Shown here: one piece after another, positions 52,951 through 62,750 of the stretch
How positions within the stretch are numbered: the stretch's first letter is position 1
How the letters are laid out: each line of letters opens with the position of its first letter
Origin: Tillus elongatus
Taxonomy: Eukaryota; Arthropoda; Insecta; Coleoptera; Cleridae
NCBI GenBank assembly: GCA_964006375.1
Contig: OZ023269.1
Coordinates: 61,119,968 to 61,183,967 of the forward strand
Reading direction: 5' to 3'
DNA length: 64,000 nt
Made by a program: the position numbers and the translations under genes
Notes under the pieces: model-generated
What the model was told of the DNA's origin: nothing
The model's input: only the letters and a program-made list of their open reading frames with translations
The model's database searches: none

Positions 52951-54210
52951 ATGTCTGATAGCGATATTGGTGATTTAGAATATTTAGAGTATAGATTAAG
53001 GAATATTAGTATTGGCGAAATTGATATTGTGGAACAACCCGATATAAATAATTCTAGAAACAATTTAAATATGTCAAATCAATTCCAAGAGTTTTACCTT
53101 AAAGCAAATCCCGAATTTAACGGACCGCCTGAAAATGTAGGGAACTTTTTAAAAGCTTGTGATCTAGTAATGAATCAATTCTATGATGCAGATAATCCAA
53201 ATTTATATCTTAACCATTTTCTATTAAATTACATTCAAACGAAACTAATTGCACAAGCCAGGTTAATTATTAACACTAAAATTATAAACACATGGATAGA
53301 CTTAAGACGGGCAATTGTTGAAAACTTTACAGACCAGCGTGATGAAATTAGCTTACTAGGCGAATTATTGACACTGAAGCAGAAACATAGCGAGGACGCC
53401 TTAGCGTTCAGTAATCGTTGCAGCCACATTAAACAATTACTCATCTCTAATTTAATATCAAATGAACGTAACGAGGGAATTTTAGCATTAAAACAAAACA
53501 TGTACAGACAACAGACACTCAAAGCATTCATTGGGGGTCTAAAAAATCCCCTTGGCATGGTGGTTTGGTCGACTCGACCGGACAGCATAGAGCAAGCGTT
53601 AAAATTTATATTTTCCGAGGAAAATTATGAATATAAGGACAGATTATTACAACGGTCAAATTTCAATAATAATAACAATAACAGGCACGACAAGCCACAA
53701 AAACCAGTTTTCCAAAGAAATACCCCAAATTTTAACAACATTCAATTTCAAAAACCCTTCCAACAACAAAATTATCGTGCACCTTTTAACTATAATTCAA
53801 ACAGACCCCAAACGTCTCACCCAGAATTTCCGGGAAGCCCTTCAAATCAATACTCAATGAGAAGACCGACGTACAACCCTAATGACAATACTAGAAGATA
53901 TCCACATGCTATGGATGTCGGCAGTAACAACACAAGACATACTAATTTCAGCCGACAACAACCCTCACAAAATAGACGTAACAATTTTCCTTCCAACAAT
54001 TTTCAACAAAGACAAAATTTCATAGCAGAAGAATTAAACTATAACGAAACAAATAATTCTTTTCCTTCCAATGAATTGGGACAAAGACAACATTTCTTAC
54101 CAGAAGAATTAAATTATGACGTAACAAATAATGAACAATCACCCTCCGGATTATACGATGCACAGCATCAAAATTTTCCGATAGCAGGGAGCTCAAGAAC
54201 AGAACCGTAA
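52951..54210 (+). CDS. gag: Errantivirus Gag
   Basis: An uninterrupted 419-codon frame, of usual length for errantivirus Gag. The N-terminal 45 residues are acidic. Residues 50-230 form the capsid-like domain (FYLKANPEFNGPPENVGNFL, LARQRDEISLLGELL-like helices, LKAFIGGLKNPLGMVVWST). The remainder is an Asn/Gln/Pro-rich, basic tail with repeated FNN, QRQNF and EELNYD units and no CCHC knuckle, as in this group. It lies 190 bases after the PBS. Pol begins in the minus-one frame just before its stop, consistent with ribosomal frameshifting. This is the only intact gene of the element. Confidence 0.9.
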   Translation: MSDSDIGDLEYLEYRLRNISIGEIDIVEQPDINNSRNNLNMSNQFQEFYLKANPEFNGPPENVGNFLKACDLVMNQFYDADNPNLYLNHFLLNYIQTKLIAQARLIINTKIINTWIDLRRAIVENFTDQRDEISLLGELLTLKQKHSEDALAFSNRCSHIKQLLISNLISNERNEGILALKQNMYRQQTLKAFIGGLKNPLGMVVWSTRPDSIEQALKFIFSEENYEYKDRLLQRSNFNNNNNNRHDKPQKPVFQRNTPNFNNIQFQKPFQQQNYRAPFNYNSNRPQTSHPEFPGSPSNQYSMRRPTYNPNDNTRRYPHAMDVGSNNTRHTNFSRQQPSQNRRNNFPSNNFQQRQNFIAEELNYNETNNSFPSNELGQRQHFLPEELNYDVTNNEQSPSGLYDAQHQNFPIAGSSRTEP

Positions 54211-55022
54211 TAGATATTAATAATTTTAACACAGTATCTCAGCTACCCTACGTCATAATAAAATAACTACCCGGAAATATACTGCTCGACTCCGGTAGTA
54301 CTAAGAGCCTTTTAAACCATTCGATAGCATATACAAACTTTTATAATAAGATTTACGATCACCCGTTTTTGATAAAAAGTGCGCATGGTTACTCCAGCCA
54401 TAATAATCGCACTAAAATAATTTTAAACTCACTAACGGACAGTGAACAAGAATTTTGTCTATTCAACTTTAATAATAATTTTGTAGGTCTGATTGGAATA
54501 GACTTTCTAATAAAAAATCAAGCGAACATTGATTTTAGAAATAAGAGACTCAATTTAAGAAATCGAAGCATTAGAATAAACTTTCCTTATACAATTGATC
54601 ATGAGGACAAAATGGGTAGTGATAGTAGTAGTAATAACAATCGAATAAATAGTAGCATCAAAGCAAATGATAAAATGAATCACCTTAACGTAAGTAATAC
54701 AATAGGCAGAAGCATTACCGCACTTAAACTCGACCTAGGAAAGCAATACCAGCAATTAAACGCTGACGACGGAAGGCTACAGCTAATGAATGAAACGGGA
54801 GAAATATTCACCCACAATAAATATAAACGTGAGCGAGTTTCATTAAACGCATATAAATATCGTCTAAATAAGCACTCTAGTGATACGAGGACGATACAAA
54901 AAGATATAACGGATCAAATTCAAAATAAAGCGAATATGATAATAAATAATTCTTCCCATCACCAGAATTATAATAGAAATTATACGGGGAGTGTACAAAA
55001 AAAATATTACAGATCATATTAG
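54200..55022 (+). pseudogene. pol: Errantivirus pol: protease and linker
   Basis: In the minus-one frame relative to gag, the protease active site LLDSGSTKSLL is seen at 54282-54314, preceded by a stop codon at 54264-54266. The fold continues (KSAHGYSSHNNRTKIILN, NFVGLIGIDFLIKNQANIDF), then a long polar linker to 55022. The linker ends prematurely at a run of A residues near 54998, after which the reading continues in another frame. The stop in protease and the shift would prevent Pol synthesis. Confidence 0.85.
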
Positions 55023-56893
55023 GATAAATCCCTTAATTAACCAGGAAAAAGAAATTTTAATTGATTTATGTACAGAATTTCAAGATATTTTTGCAAAAGA
55101 CAATGAACCGCTGACGCATACAAACCTCATTAAACACAAAATTAGGCTAAAAGACGATATACCAATAAACGCCAAATTATATAGATACCCATATATTCAC
55201 AAACCAGAGGTAGACAAACAAATTAACGAAATACTAAATCAAAGAAAAATTAGGAACAGTCATAGCGCTTATAATAGTCCAATATGGGTAATCCCAAAAA
55301 AAAAGCAGATGCCAGCGGCAAACAAAAATGGTGGATCGTTGTGGATTACTGCAAGCTAAATGAGAATACTATACCTGATAGACACCCTATACCAAAAATC
55401 GAAGAGATACTGGATAAACTTGGGCGTGCACAATATTTTTTGACCATAGATTTAATTTCGGGCTACCACCAGATTGAAGTGGACCCATATGACATTGAAA
55501 AAACAGGGTTTAGTACTGATACAGGCCATTATGAGTTCCTCAGAATGCCGTTCGGGCTTTCAGGGGCGCCTGCTACGTTTACCCGACTGATGCAACACAT
55601 TTTGAGCGGTTTAATAGGAAAAACATGCTTAGTATACATGGATGACGTGATAGTATTCTCGACATCATTACAAGAACATATAGAAAAATTAAGATTAGTA
55701 TTCGAACGATTTAAAGAAAGTAATCTGAAAATACAGCTAGACAAAAGCGACTTTCTGCAAAAAGAAGCGGAATTCCTCGGACATATAGTGACTCAGAAAG
55801 GCATCAAGCCTAACCCAAATAAACTAGACGCCATAAGAAAATTTGCAATACTCAAGACGCCAAAAGAAATTAAATCCTTCCTAAGACTTATAGGCTACTA
55901 TAGGAAATTTATAGAAAACTTTGCGCATGTTACAAAACCACTAACTAAATGTTTAAAGAAAAACGTAACAATCGACATTAACGACGGAGAATACATAAAT
56001 GCCTTTAATACATGTAAAGACATATTGATGAATTCACCAGTATTAATACCACTAGATTTTTCAAATGAGTTCATTTTAACAACAGATGCATCAAACGTGG
56101 CAATCGCAGGGATTTTAAGCCAAGGAGATCCGAAATCAGACCAACCAATAGCTTACGCAAGCCGAAAGTTAAACAAGACAGAATCTAGATACAGCACAAT
56201 AGAAAAAGAACTACTGGCCATAGTATGGGCCACAAACTACTTTAGACCCTATCTATACGGCAGGAAATTCACAATATATACAGACCATAAACCATTAAAA
56301 TGGCTATTTTCCCTGAACAACCTAACTCAAAATTATTAATGTGGAGACTCAAACTAAAAGAATACGATTTCAAAATAGAATATAAAAAAGGTAAATTGAA
56401 TAATGCAGCGGACGCACTTTCGAGAGTAGAGATAAACCCCTTAGACGTAGATAACCAATCAATGATAAACAATGTGGACGAAAACGACGATGTTATAACC
56501 ATAAGCGACGGAGAGACAGGAAATTCCAATGCAGATTCTTATTCCGCGCCGGGCATGCCAATCTTAGAAGAAATAATCAACAGTAAAACAAATCAGATAT
56601 TATGTAAAAATGCCGATACCCCGGAGATTTTATCAGTAAGAAAGGACAAAAGAAATTTTATTCACGCCACATTTAATTTAAACGATCCAAGTCAAATAGA
56701 ACAATTTATCAAAGAATATTGCCTACCACAGAGGATATATTATTGTCTATTTGTAAATGAACGAGATTATGAAATGGCAAGTTCGGCAATTGATCAAAAA
56801 TTTAATAACGTGGAATCACCTAAATTTTATAGATGCTTAGAAACTAGAGAAAAAATAAATAGCGAAGAAGAACTCCAGGAGAAAATAGTTTAA
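55000..56893 (+). pseudogene. pol: Errantivirus pol: reverse transcriptase, RNase H, tether
   Basis: Three frames joined by single-base shifts. 54991-55310: INQEKEILIDLCTEFQDIFA and the fingers entrance. From about 55300 (shift within an A run) to 56330: [32 protein letters not shown] (catalytic Asp), [39 protein letters not shown] (catalytic YMDD), then RNase H with [34 protein letters not shown] and [12 protein letters not shown] shift near 56325 leads to [20 protein letters not shown] and the tether to 56893. All RT and RNase H catalytic residues are present; the shifts alone disable it. Two shifts sit in A homopolymers. Confidence 0.92.
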
Positions 56894-57557
56894 TTCCATG
56901 AGGGAAAAAGTAATCATCGAGGCGCTGATGAGACCTATTTACGAATGAAACGCAAATACTATTTTCCGAATTTAAAGCGAAAAATAGAATAGTTTATAAG
57001 AAGTTGCGAGTTATGTAAAACATGTAAATACAACGGAAATCCGGCGCAAATTTCACTAGAACACACACCCACACCATCTAGGCCTTTAGAAATCTTACAC
57101 CTAGACACTTTGCAAATTAAAACGTCTCAATTTCTAACAGTATTCGACCCCTTTAGTAAATTCGGGCAAGCATTTCCGATAAAAAGTAAAAATGCAACAG
57201 AAATCTCCAAGAACCTAATTAAATACTTTTCCCAATACGGAAGCTGTAAAACAATACTTTCGGATACCGGGACTGAATTCTCAAATATATTAATAAAAGA
57301 ACTATTAAAAGCTTACCAAATTGAGTACATGTGACAACATCGCAAAATCCGATGTCAAACGGTCCGATCAAAAGATTTCACAGTACAATAATTGAGCACT
57401 ATAGATTATTTAAAACAAAATTTAAAGAAATGAAACCAATTGACTTAATGCCTAATTGTATTTTTGCATATAACTCCTCCATACACTTGCGAGCTTTAAA
57501 ACCACCTTTTGAGCTAATATTCGGATATACACCTGAATTACATATCTCTACTTTCCA
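56890..57557 (+). pseudogene. pol: Errantivirus pol: integrase, catalytic Glu changed to Lys
   Basis: The zinc-binding domain is visible (HEGKSNHRGADETYLRMKRK, then SCELCKTC) with a stop between. The core has LEILHLDTLQIKTSQFLTVF (Asp 1) and TILSDTGTEFSNILIKELLK (Asp 2). After a stop near 57332 and a shift comes SNGPIKRFHSTIIEHY, where the invariant Glu of GPIERFHS is Lys. The gene is then cut at about 57557 by a LINE insertion and resumes at 58347. The enzyme would insert element DNA. This copy cannot. Confidence 0.9.
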
Positions 57558-58346
57558 ATTATAGACCTATCTCACTAATTTCTAATATAGCAAAAATAAT
57601 AGAAAAAATTCTATGTAAGCGAATAGTGGCTTTTCTAGAGAAACACAAAATATTTAGTGAGACTCAAAATGGCTATATTAAGAAAAGGTCAACTATCAGG
57701 GCAATATTTCAAGTTATCAAGGAAATTACAGAGGGACTAAATAGGCGTGAATTCTTCGATATGGACTAATGTTCTGGGGGAATTCCATAGAAGCCGGTAG
57801 AATATTTAGGCTCCAAAAGGCATGTATCCGCAGCATATTTAATCTGAATTATAGTGGTTCGTGTAGGGAAACATTCCTCGACAACAGAATACTTACCTTG
57901 CCAAGTTTGTATATATTGGAGTGTGCGTGTTTTGTTAGGGAAAATCGGAGTTTGTTATCAGATTGTGAACAACAGCATCAATACAACACCAGAGCACGTT
58001 TAAAGGATCAGTTAATTGCGCCACAAACTACAAAAAGTATTGTTTACAATAGTGCTGTGGTGCAGTCCCTAAAGGTGTACAACAAACTGACGGTGCAGAT
58101 AAAGGAGCTTCCACCTGCAAAGATGAGAAAGACACTGAATAATATTCTGGCGGCAAAGGCCTATTATAATATTGAGGATTTTTTAGCTGACAAGTTGTAG
58201 CTGTTGGTAATCAATATAGTGATTGTATAGTTTTTTTGAATTGTAATTCCTGTATTTTTATGTTTTTTTAAATGTTGACGTGTTCTACACATTTTTTATG
58301 TATTGATGCTGCGAATAAATATATTATTATATTATTATATTATTTA
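57557..58346 (+). mobile_element. Truncated LINE inserted in the errantivirus integrase
   Basis: The insert begins with RT fingers (YRPISLISNIAKIIEKILCK, ETQNGYIKKRSTIRAIFQVI) to about 57768. It then jumps to the ORF2 C-terminus, a 143-aa frame 57769-58200 (FWGNSIEAGRIFRLQKACIR, LPSLYILECACFVRENRSLL, YNTRARLKDQLIAPQ), so the RT palm is internally deleted. A 3' UTR follows, with AATAAAT and a (TTA)n tail at 58314-58346. AATTAT occurs at both edges (57558 and 58345 regions) and is the likely target duplication. It is younger than the errantivirus insertion. Confidence 0.85.
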
Positions 58347-58606
58347 ATTATGACCCAGAAGTAATTATCACCCAAGAATATAACATGAAACATAAAGACT
58401 TAATGAAAATTATTTACGAAGTCATTCAAGATCGAATCGAAAACTCAAAATACAAAACCCTATAACAGACGAATACAAATACTAACCAACCTTTTAAAGA
58501 AGGAGACATAGTGTACAAAAAGATCCCGAACAAAAACACAAAAACCCTTTCACTGGACCTTATTCAATAATTTCCCTTATTGAACATAATAAAGCTATAA
58601 TATTCA
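58347..58606 (+). pseudogene. pol: Errantivirus integrase C-terminal end
   Basis: Resumes after the LINE: DPEVIITQEYNMKHKDLMKI and IYEVIQDRIENSKYKT, then FKEGDIVYKKIPNKNTKT, the C-terminal domain and end of errantivirus Pol. A stop near 58464 and a shift separate the parts. It is cut at about 58606 by a dispersed repeat. Confidence 0.8.
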
Positions 58607-58870
58607 TTGATTGTTGTTGCCCTTACTTGGTGAAATTTGTCCATACTGCATACAGACTTGGAGAATACTTCTCTGGCTTCACTGTTGGTTTTTAGTGGTG
58701 AAGGACGTAGCCAGCGCGTGAGCTAACTGGAGCAAGTGGCCCTTCGAATTCTGGAAGTTCTAGGATGTTCTTCAATGCTTCTGTGACTATAGTTTCGCTG
58801 CTTGACAGCATTTTCAGCTATAATACTAAATCACAGAACTGACGAACAGACAATCACCCATTTACGCAAT
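58607..58870 (+). repeat. Dispersed repeat inserted between pol and env
   Basis: ATTGATTGTTGTTGCCCTTA then TTCTCTGGCTTCACTGTTGG matches 24640-24740, and inverted 28433-28510. It interrupts the junction between the integrase end and env. No coding content. Borders are approximate. Confidence 0.6.
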
Positions 58871-59532
58871 CTTCGCCTTGCAGGTTCATTCTCTTCACCA
58901 GAGTAAAGCGACAATTAGAAGACCTAACAGACAATCCAGGCATACCACCACGCAAACTGGGACAAGCCTTTTCAGAAAACGATAAATATAGAATGATTCA
59001 TATACATGACCTATGACAACTATACGACGACTTTAACAGACTAAAAACTTACTTCGACAACATCCTAAGCGTAATGAATGCAGAATACAAGTTGGAATAT
59101 AAAAATTTTATTTTAACAATCAATTTCACCATCAGCAATACTGATGACACATTTTATCGAATATTTCCAACAATTAGGAACAAAAGAGGTATAATAAACC
59201 GACTAGGATCGATATTCAAATCAATAACTGGGAACTTAGATGCAGATGACGGCGACATAATATATAAAGCTCTTGAAATTTTGAGGAAAGATCAAAATCA
59301 AGTACATCAACTTTTTAGTTTACAGACATCCCTAATGATAGATGCTATAACACAGTTCAATAAAACAATAGACAACCTGAACCATAACCAAGAAGCCATA
59401 GTAGCGAGAATAAACGATTTGGAATATACAATAGATAAAAAGCGACCAACAAATTTTCATAGAGTAAAACATTTGGAATTACTCACTCAAATCAATTATT
59501 TGTTAAATAATGTACTAAATATTATATTAACA

Positions 59533-59872
59533 ACTGATACAGGCCATTATGAGTAACTAGAATGCCGTTCGGGCTTTCAGGGGCGCCTGCTACGTTTACC
59601 CGACTGATGCAACACATTTTGAGCGGTTTAATAGGAAAAACATGCTTAGTATACATGGATGACGTGATAGTATTCTCGACATCATTACAAGAACATATAG
59701 AAAAATTAAGATTAGTATTCGAACGATTTAAAGAAAGTAATCTGAAAATACAGCTAGACAAAAGCGACTTTCTGCAAAAAGAAGCGGAATTCCTCGGACA
59801 TATAGTGACTCAGAAAGGCATCAAGCCTAACCCAAAGAAACTAGACGCCATAAGAAAATTTGCAATACTCAA
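59533..59872 (+). repeat. Copy of the element's own RT segment pasted into env
   Basis: Matches 55515-55855 almost base for base. The visible differences are a small change with a one-base deletion near 59556 and one substitution near 59838. It spans the RT region from DTGHYE through the YMDD box to RKFAIL. The flanking env sequence 59366-59532 is repeated after it at 59870-60043. Confidence 0.95.
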
Positions 59873-60033
59873 TAGACAACCTGAACCATAACCAAAAAGC
59901 CATAGTAACGAGAATAAACGATTTGGAATATACAATAGATAGTCTAAAAAGCGACCAACTAACAAATTTTCATAGAGTAAAACATTTGGAATTACTCACT
60001 CAAATCAGTTATTTGTTAAATAATGTACTAAAT

Positions 60034-60127
60034 ATGATATTAATGCACAATCAACCAAGGGTTGCGGTGCTATCGGGGCGGCAAGGCCGCGGACAAGCCC
60101 TGAGGGAACAAAAAAAAATGATATTAA
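60034..60127 (+). mobile_element. 74-bp poly-A retroposon with 10-bp target duplication
   Basis: ATGATATTAA at 60034-60043 is repeated at 60118-60127. Between them is TGCACAATCAACCAAGGGTT, then a GC-rich core (GCTATCGGGGCGGCAAGGCC) and a terminal A run. The first env copy at 59520-59530 lacks the insert, confirming it as an insertion. Probably the 3' end of a LINE or SINE. Confidence 0.85.
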
Positions 60128-60306
60128 CAACAGAAAATGCAATTACTTTTTCAAAATTAAACACGTATCATATGTCAACACTGAAACCGAAATTTATATC
60201 AAAAGAATGAGAAAATAATGAAAACCATATATCAAAATCAAGATTAGTAACAAAATCCGACGAAAAAATATTTAAAATAAAAACCGTTCAAATCAAAATT
60301 ATATTC

Positions 60307-60309
<3 letters not shown>

Positions 60310-60396
<87 letters not shown>
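60310..60396. repeat. (TA)n microsatellite inside env
   Basis: About 87 bases of TA interrupt the env reading frame of the errantivirus. Confidence 0.97.
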
Positions 60397-60401
<5 letters not shown>

Positions 60402-61218
60402 AGTAGACAAATCAGATTATATTTATTATCAATTGTATGCATTACCAGTCCCTAAAAATCCGTATACCTTCAGAATGATTGTCCCTAGAACAAAGTACCT
60501 AATTCTTAGCAGCAAACACTACGCTTACAGAAACGCAAAGTGTGGGAATCTAAAAGACCAAACATACTTTTGTGAAAATGACAACCCGACAGCACTTAAC
60601 GAAAACAACCCATGCGAAATTAAACTGATCAACTTCCAGAAACCGATAAACAATTGCAAGCAAGAACTTGTCAAAATAACATAAATAACAGTCTCTAAAT
60701 ATGGCAATACACAATACATAATAGTGGCATCCGAAGAAACGAAAATCAAACTTAGCTGCGAAGAAAATGAAGAAACCAAAATAATCAGCGGAACAAAACT
60801 GGCGACTCTGAAACCCAGATGCCAACTTATTATTAATAACGAAAGATTCAGTTCAGTACAAATGGCATCGGAAACACAACAAGCGTTCAATCTCCCAAAC
60901 ATCGAATTGGTAGCAAATAAAGCACCCATCTTCTCAGACAAATTACTAGAACGAAAATTAGAAAATGTCCAACTGAACGACTTGAACAATATCAAATCCC
61001 AGTTACAATCCATCAATGGCAGAATTCCGGGAACCATCAATTTGCCCATATACCACCCTAGTGTATGGACAATTATATTATACATTGTGATAATAATAAC
61101 AATAATCACAATAACTTCAAGATACATCTGGCAGACATCAAAAACGAAAACTGCTGACTCCAAACCAATTACTGGATTCCCGATGACTATTCGGAACGAA
61201 CCATAGGCTTCGTTCTCT

Positions 61219-61229
61219 AAAGGAGAGAT
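61219..61229 (+). promoter_or_regulatory. Polypurine tract
   Basis: AAAGGAGAGAT directly precedes the right LTR, the position for plus-strand DNA priming in an LTR element. Confidence 0.7.
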
Positions 61230-61630
61230 AACAATAGCCAACTCATACAATGTATATAAGAAGTCAGATCCCGATTCAACACCCAAGGTCGCTGACGAAT
61301 GGGTTAATTAATAGCAGCGCAATTAGAAGAATAGACTATTCATAGATGGGTAAACAACTAGACCTTCAACTCAGCAACCAGCCACATGCCAGGATCACCT
61401 GCAAGACTGCAACCTAGGTGGAAACCGCCTCTCGGCCCATGCCCCACCAGAGACTACATATGGAAGTTACCAGACCACGGACGGACATTCCTACATTGTT
61501 ATTGCTTGAGTATCTTTTAAGTTGTCATAATTTATATTTATCATTTTTTATTATTATTCATAAGTATTTTGTGTAACTATAATCAATAAATTCTTTTAAA
61601 AACTCAAGTGTGTTAACAAGAAAGTTAACT
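61230..61630 (+). mobile_element. Errantivirus 3' LTR
   Basis: A 401-bp direct repeat of 52376-52761. It differs mainly by a 15-nt insertion in a T/A-rich part (TTATTATTCATAAG) and about ten substitutions. It ends GTTAACT and is followed by the TGCGAG duplication at 61631-61636. Confidence 0.95.
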
Positions 61631-61895
61631 TGCGAGATGCTCTACCTCGACATGGACCACGTAAAAATGAATCATTCATCATGAATTTACAAACCAACAA
61701 GGAGCCTGGTTGGGTTGCAGTGGTAACATAGCCGAGTACTTTGACTCGTATGGAAACTTGAAGCCGCCTGTCGAGCTACAGCGTTACCTTAAAGATTGTT
61801 CTATATTATATAAGCACGATGTGTATCAGAAATATAATCATTATAATTGTGGTCACTTATGTTTAAAATTTTTCAATAAAAGACTCAAACAGTAA
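61631..61895 (+). pseudogene. Polinton adenain-like protease, C-terminal part
   Basis: Directly after the right LTR and TGCGAG, the protease resumes in register with the left part: ALPRHGPRKNESFIMNLQTN, then EPGWVAVV. In the family this last motif is G-T-H-W-V-A-Y with the catalytic His; here the His is missing. A frameshift near 61720 moves to IAEYFDSYGNLKPPVELQRY (catalytic Asp) and YNHYNCGHLCLKF (catalytic Cys), ending at 61895. The gene was already damaged, or decayed after the errantivirus split it. Confidence 0.88.
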
Positions 61896-61911
61896 CCTCT
61901 GTGTATCAGTC

Positions 61912-62628
61912 ATGTCGCAAACCTTTGTGTTAAAAGACCGCAGCTCCCATCTGTCAACAGACTACGATCCACCAATTGGATTGGGTCCAGATGGTAGTTA
62001 TGCGGTTGCTTTGATAGGCATTCACACATACAACAACATACCTAACATATATAAATGTAAAAATATTTTTTATGTAAAAGAAGGAACTGCTTGGAGAACC
62101 ATCACAATACCCACTGGTGCATATGAAATAACACATTTGGAAAACTTGCTTCAAAACGAACTTGTTGGTGCTACAGCAACACGTGAATCAAAGCAACTAG
62201 CTTTGATTCTGAGACCTAATCCGAACACCATTAGATGTGAAATAAAGTGTTTCACAAGGATCAGTTTTGAAGCTGATGATTCGATTGGGCGAATGCTGGG
62301 ATTTTCAAAGCAAGTTCTTCGACCAGGCGTCTTCCATGAATCTGATTTACCTGTTGAAATACTGGATGTTAAACAGATTCGCATAGAAACTAATATTGTG
62401 TCTGGTTCCTACTATAACGGAAAACCTTCACATACGTTATATGAGTTTGCACCGATTGTTGATCCAGGTTATGCAATCAACATCGAACCTAAGAATCTAA
62501 TTTATTTACCAGTGAACAAACAAGAGATTTCAAATATAAGCATCGATATCGTGGACCAAGATTCAGTTCCTGTAAACTTTCAAGGTGAAGAGGTGTCTGT
62601 TCGTCTGAACCTTAAAAAGATTGCTTAG
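61912..62628 (+). CDS. Polinton penton / minor capsid protein
   Basis: An uninterrupted 238-codon frame starting ATG 16 bases after the protease stop. It matches the Polinton minor capsid protein, a single jelly-roll penton homologue: VALIGIHTYNNIPNIYKCKN, ILRPNPNTIRCEIKCF, IGRMLGFSKQVLRP, HESDLPVEILDVKQIRIETN, SGSYYNGKPSHTLYEFAP, and the C-terminal VNFQGEEVSVRLNLKKIA. The length is close to the usual 230-250 aa. In a virus-like particle it would occupy the five-fold vertices next to the major capsid protein encoded downstream. The lack of any stop contrasts with both flanking genes. Expression is unknown. Confidence 0.9.
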   Translation: MSQTFVLKDRSSHLSTDYDPPIGLGPDGSYAVALIGIHTYNNIPNIYKCKNIFYVKEGTAWRTITIPTGAYEITHLENLLQNELVGATATRESKQLALILRPNPNTIRCEIKCFTRISFEADDSIGRMLGFSKQVLRPGVFHESDLPVEILDVKQIRIETNIVSGSYYNGKPSHTLYEFAPIVDPGYAINIEPKNLIYLPVNKQEISNISIDIVDQDSVPVNFQGEEVSVRLNLKKIA

Positions 62629-62750
62629 AATGCTAGTCTTTAAGGATATAAAGGTAAGTGAATCTACCAAAACTGGTTTAGTGCAGTCTGCCACTTTGAA
62701 GCGTACACTTCGTTCCGATAATACTTAGTTCCTTAAAAGTCTTGGTTATC

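Larger units (their letters stand above)
58871..61206 (+). pseudogene. env: Errantivirus env, broken by an RT duplication, a retroposon and a TA array
   Basis: Pieces in order. Surface part: VKRQLEDLTDNPGIPPRKLG, IHIHDL, DDFNRLKTYFDNILSVM, then 59074-59532 with a cleavage-type site and fusion-region motif (IRNKRGIINRLGSIFKSITG). Next an RT-derived block (59533-59872), then a second copy of the preceding env segment (59870-60043), a 74-bp retroposon, and EITFSK-like continuation to 60210. A TA array (60310-60396) follows, then 60433-60684 with several Cys (CGNLKDQTYFCEND), and 60724-61206 with LATLKPRCQLIINNERFSSV and a membrane segment (VWTIILYIVIIITIITI). Many stops. The gene is non-functional. 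Confidence 0.88.

Noticed and set aside
53235..53588. 117-aa minus-strand ORF
   Set aside because: Antisense to the intact errantivirus gag.
60525..61286. 253-aa minus-strand ORF
   Set aside because: Antisense shadow of the env C-terminal region, which has a membrane segment and errantivirus motifs on the plus strand.
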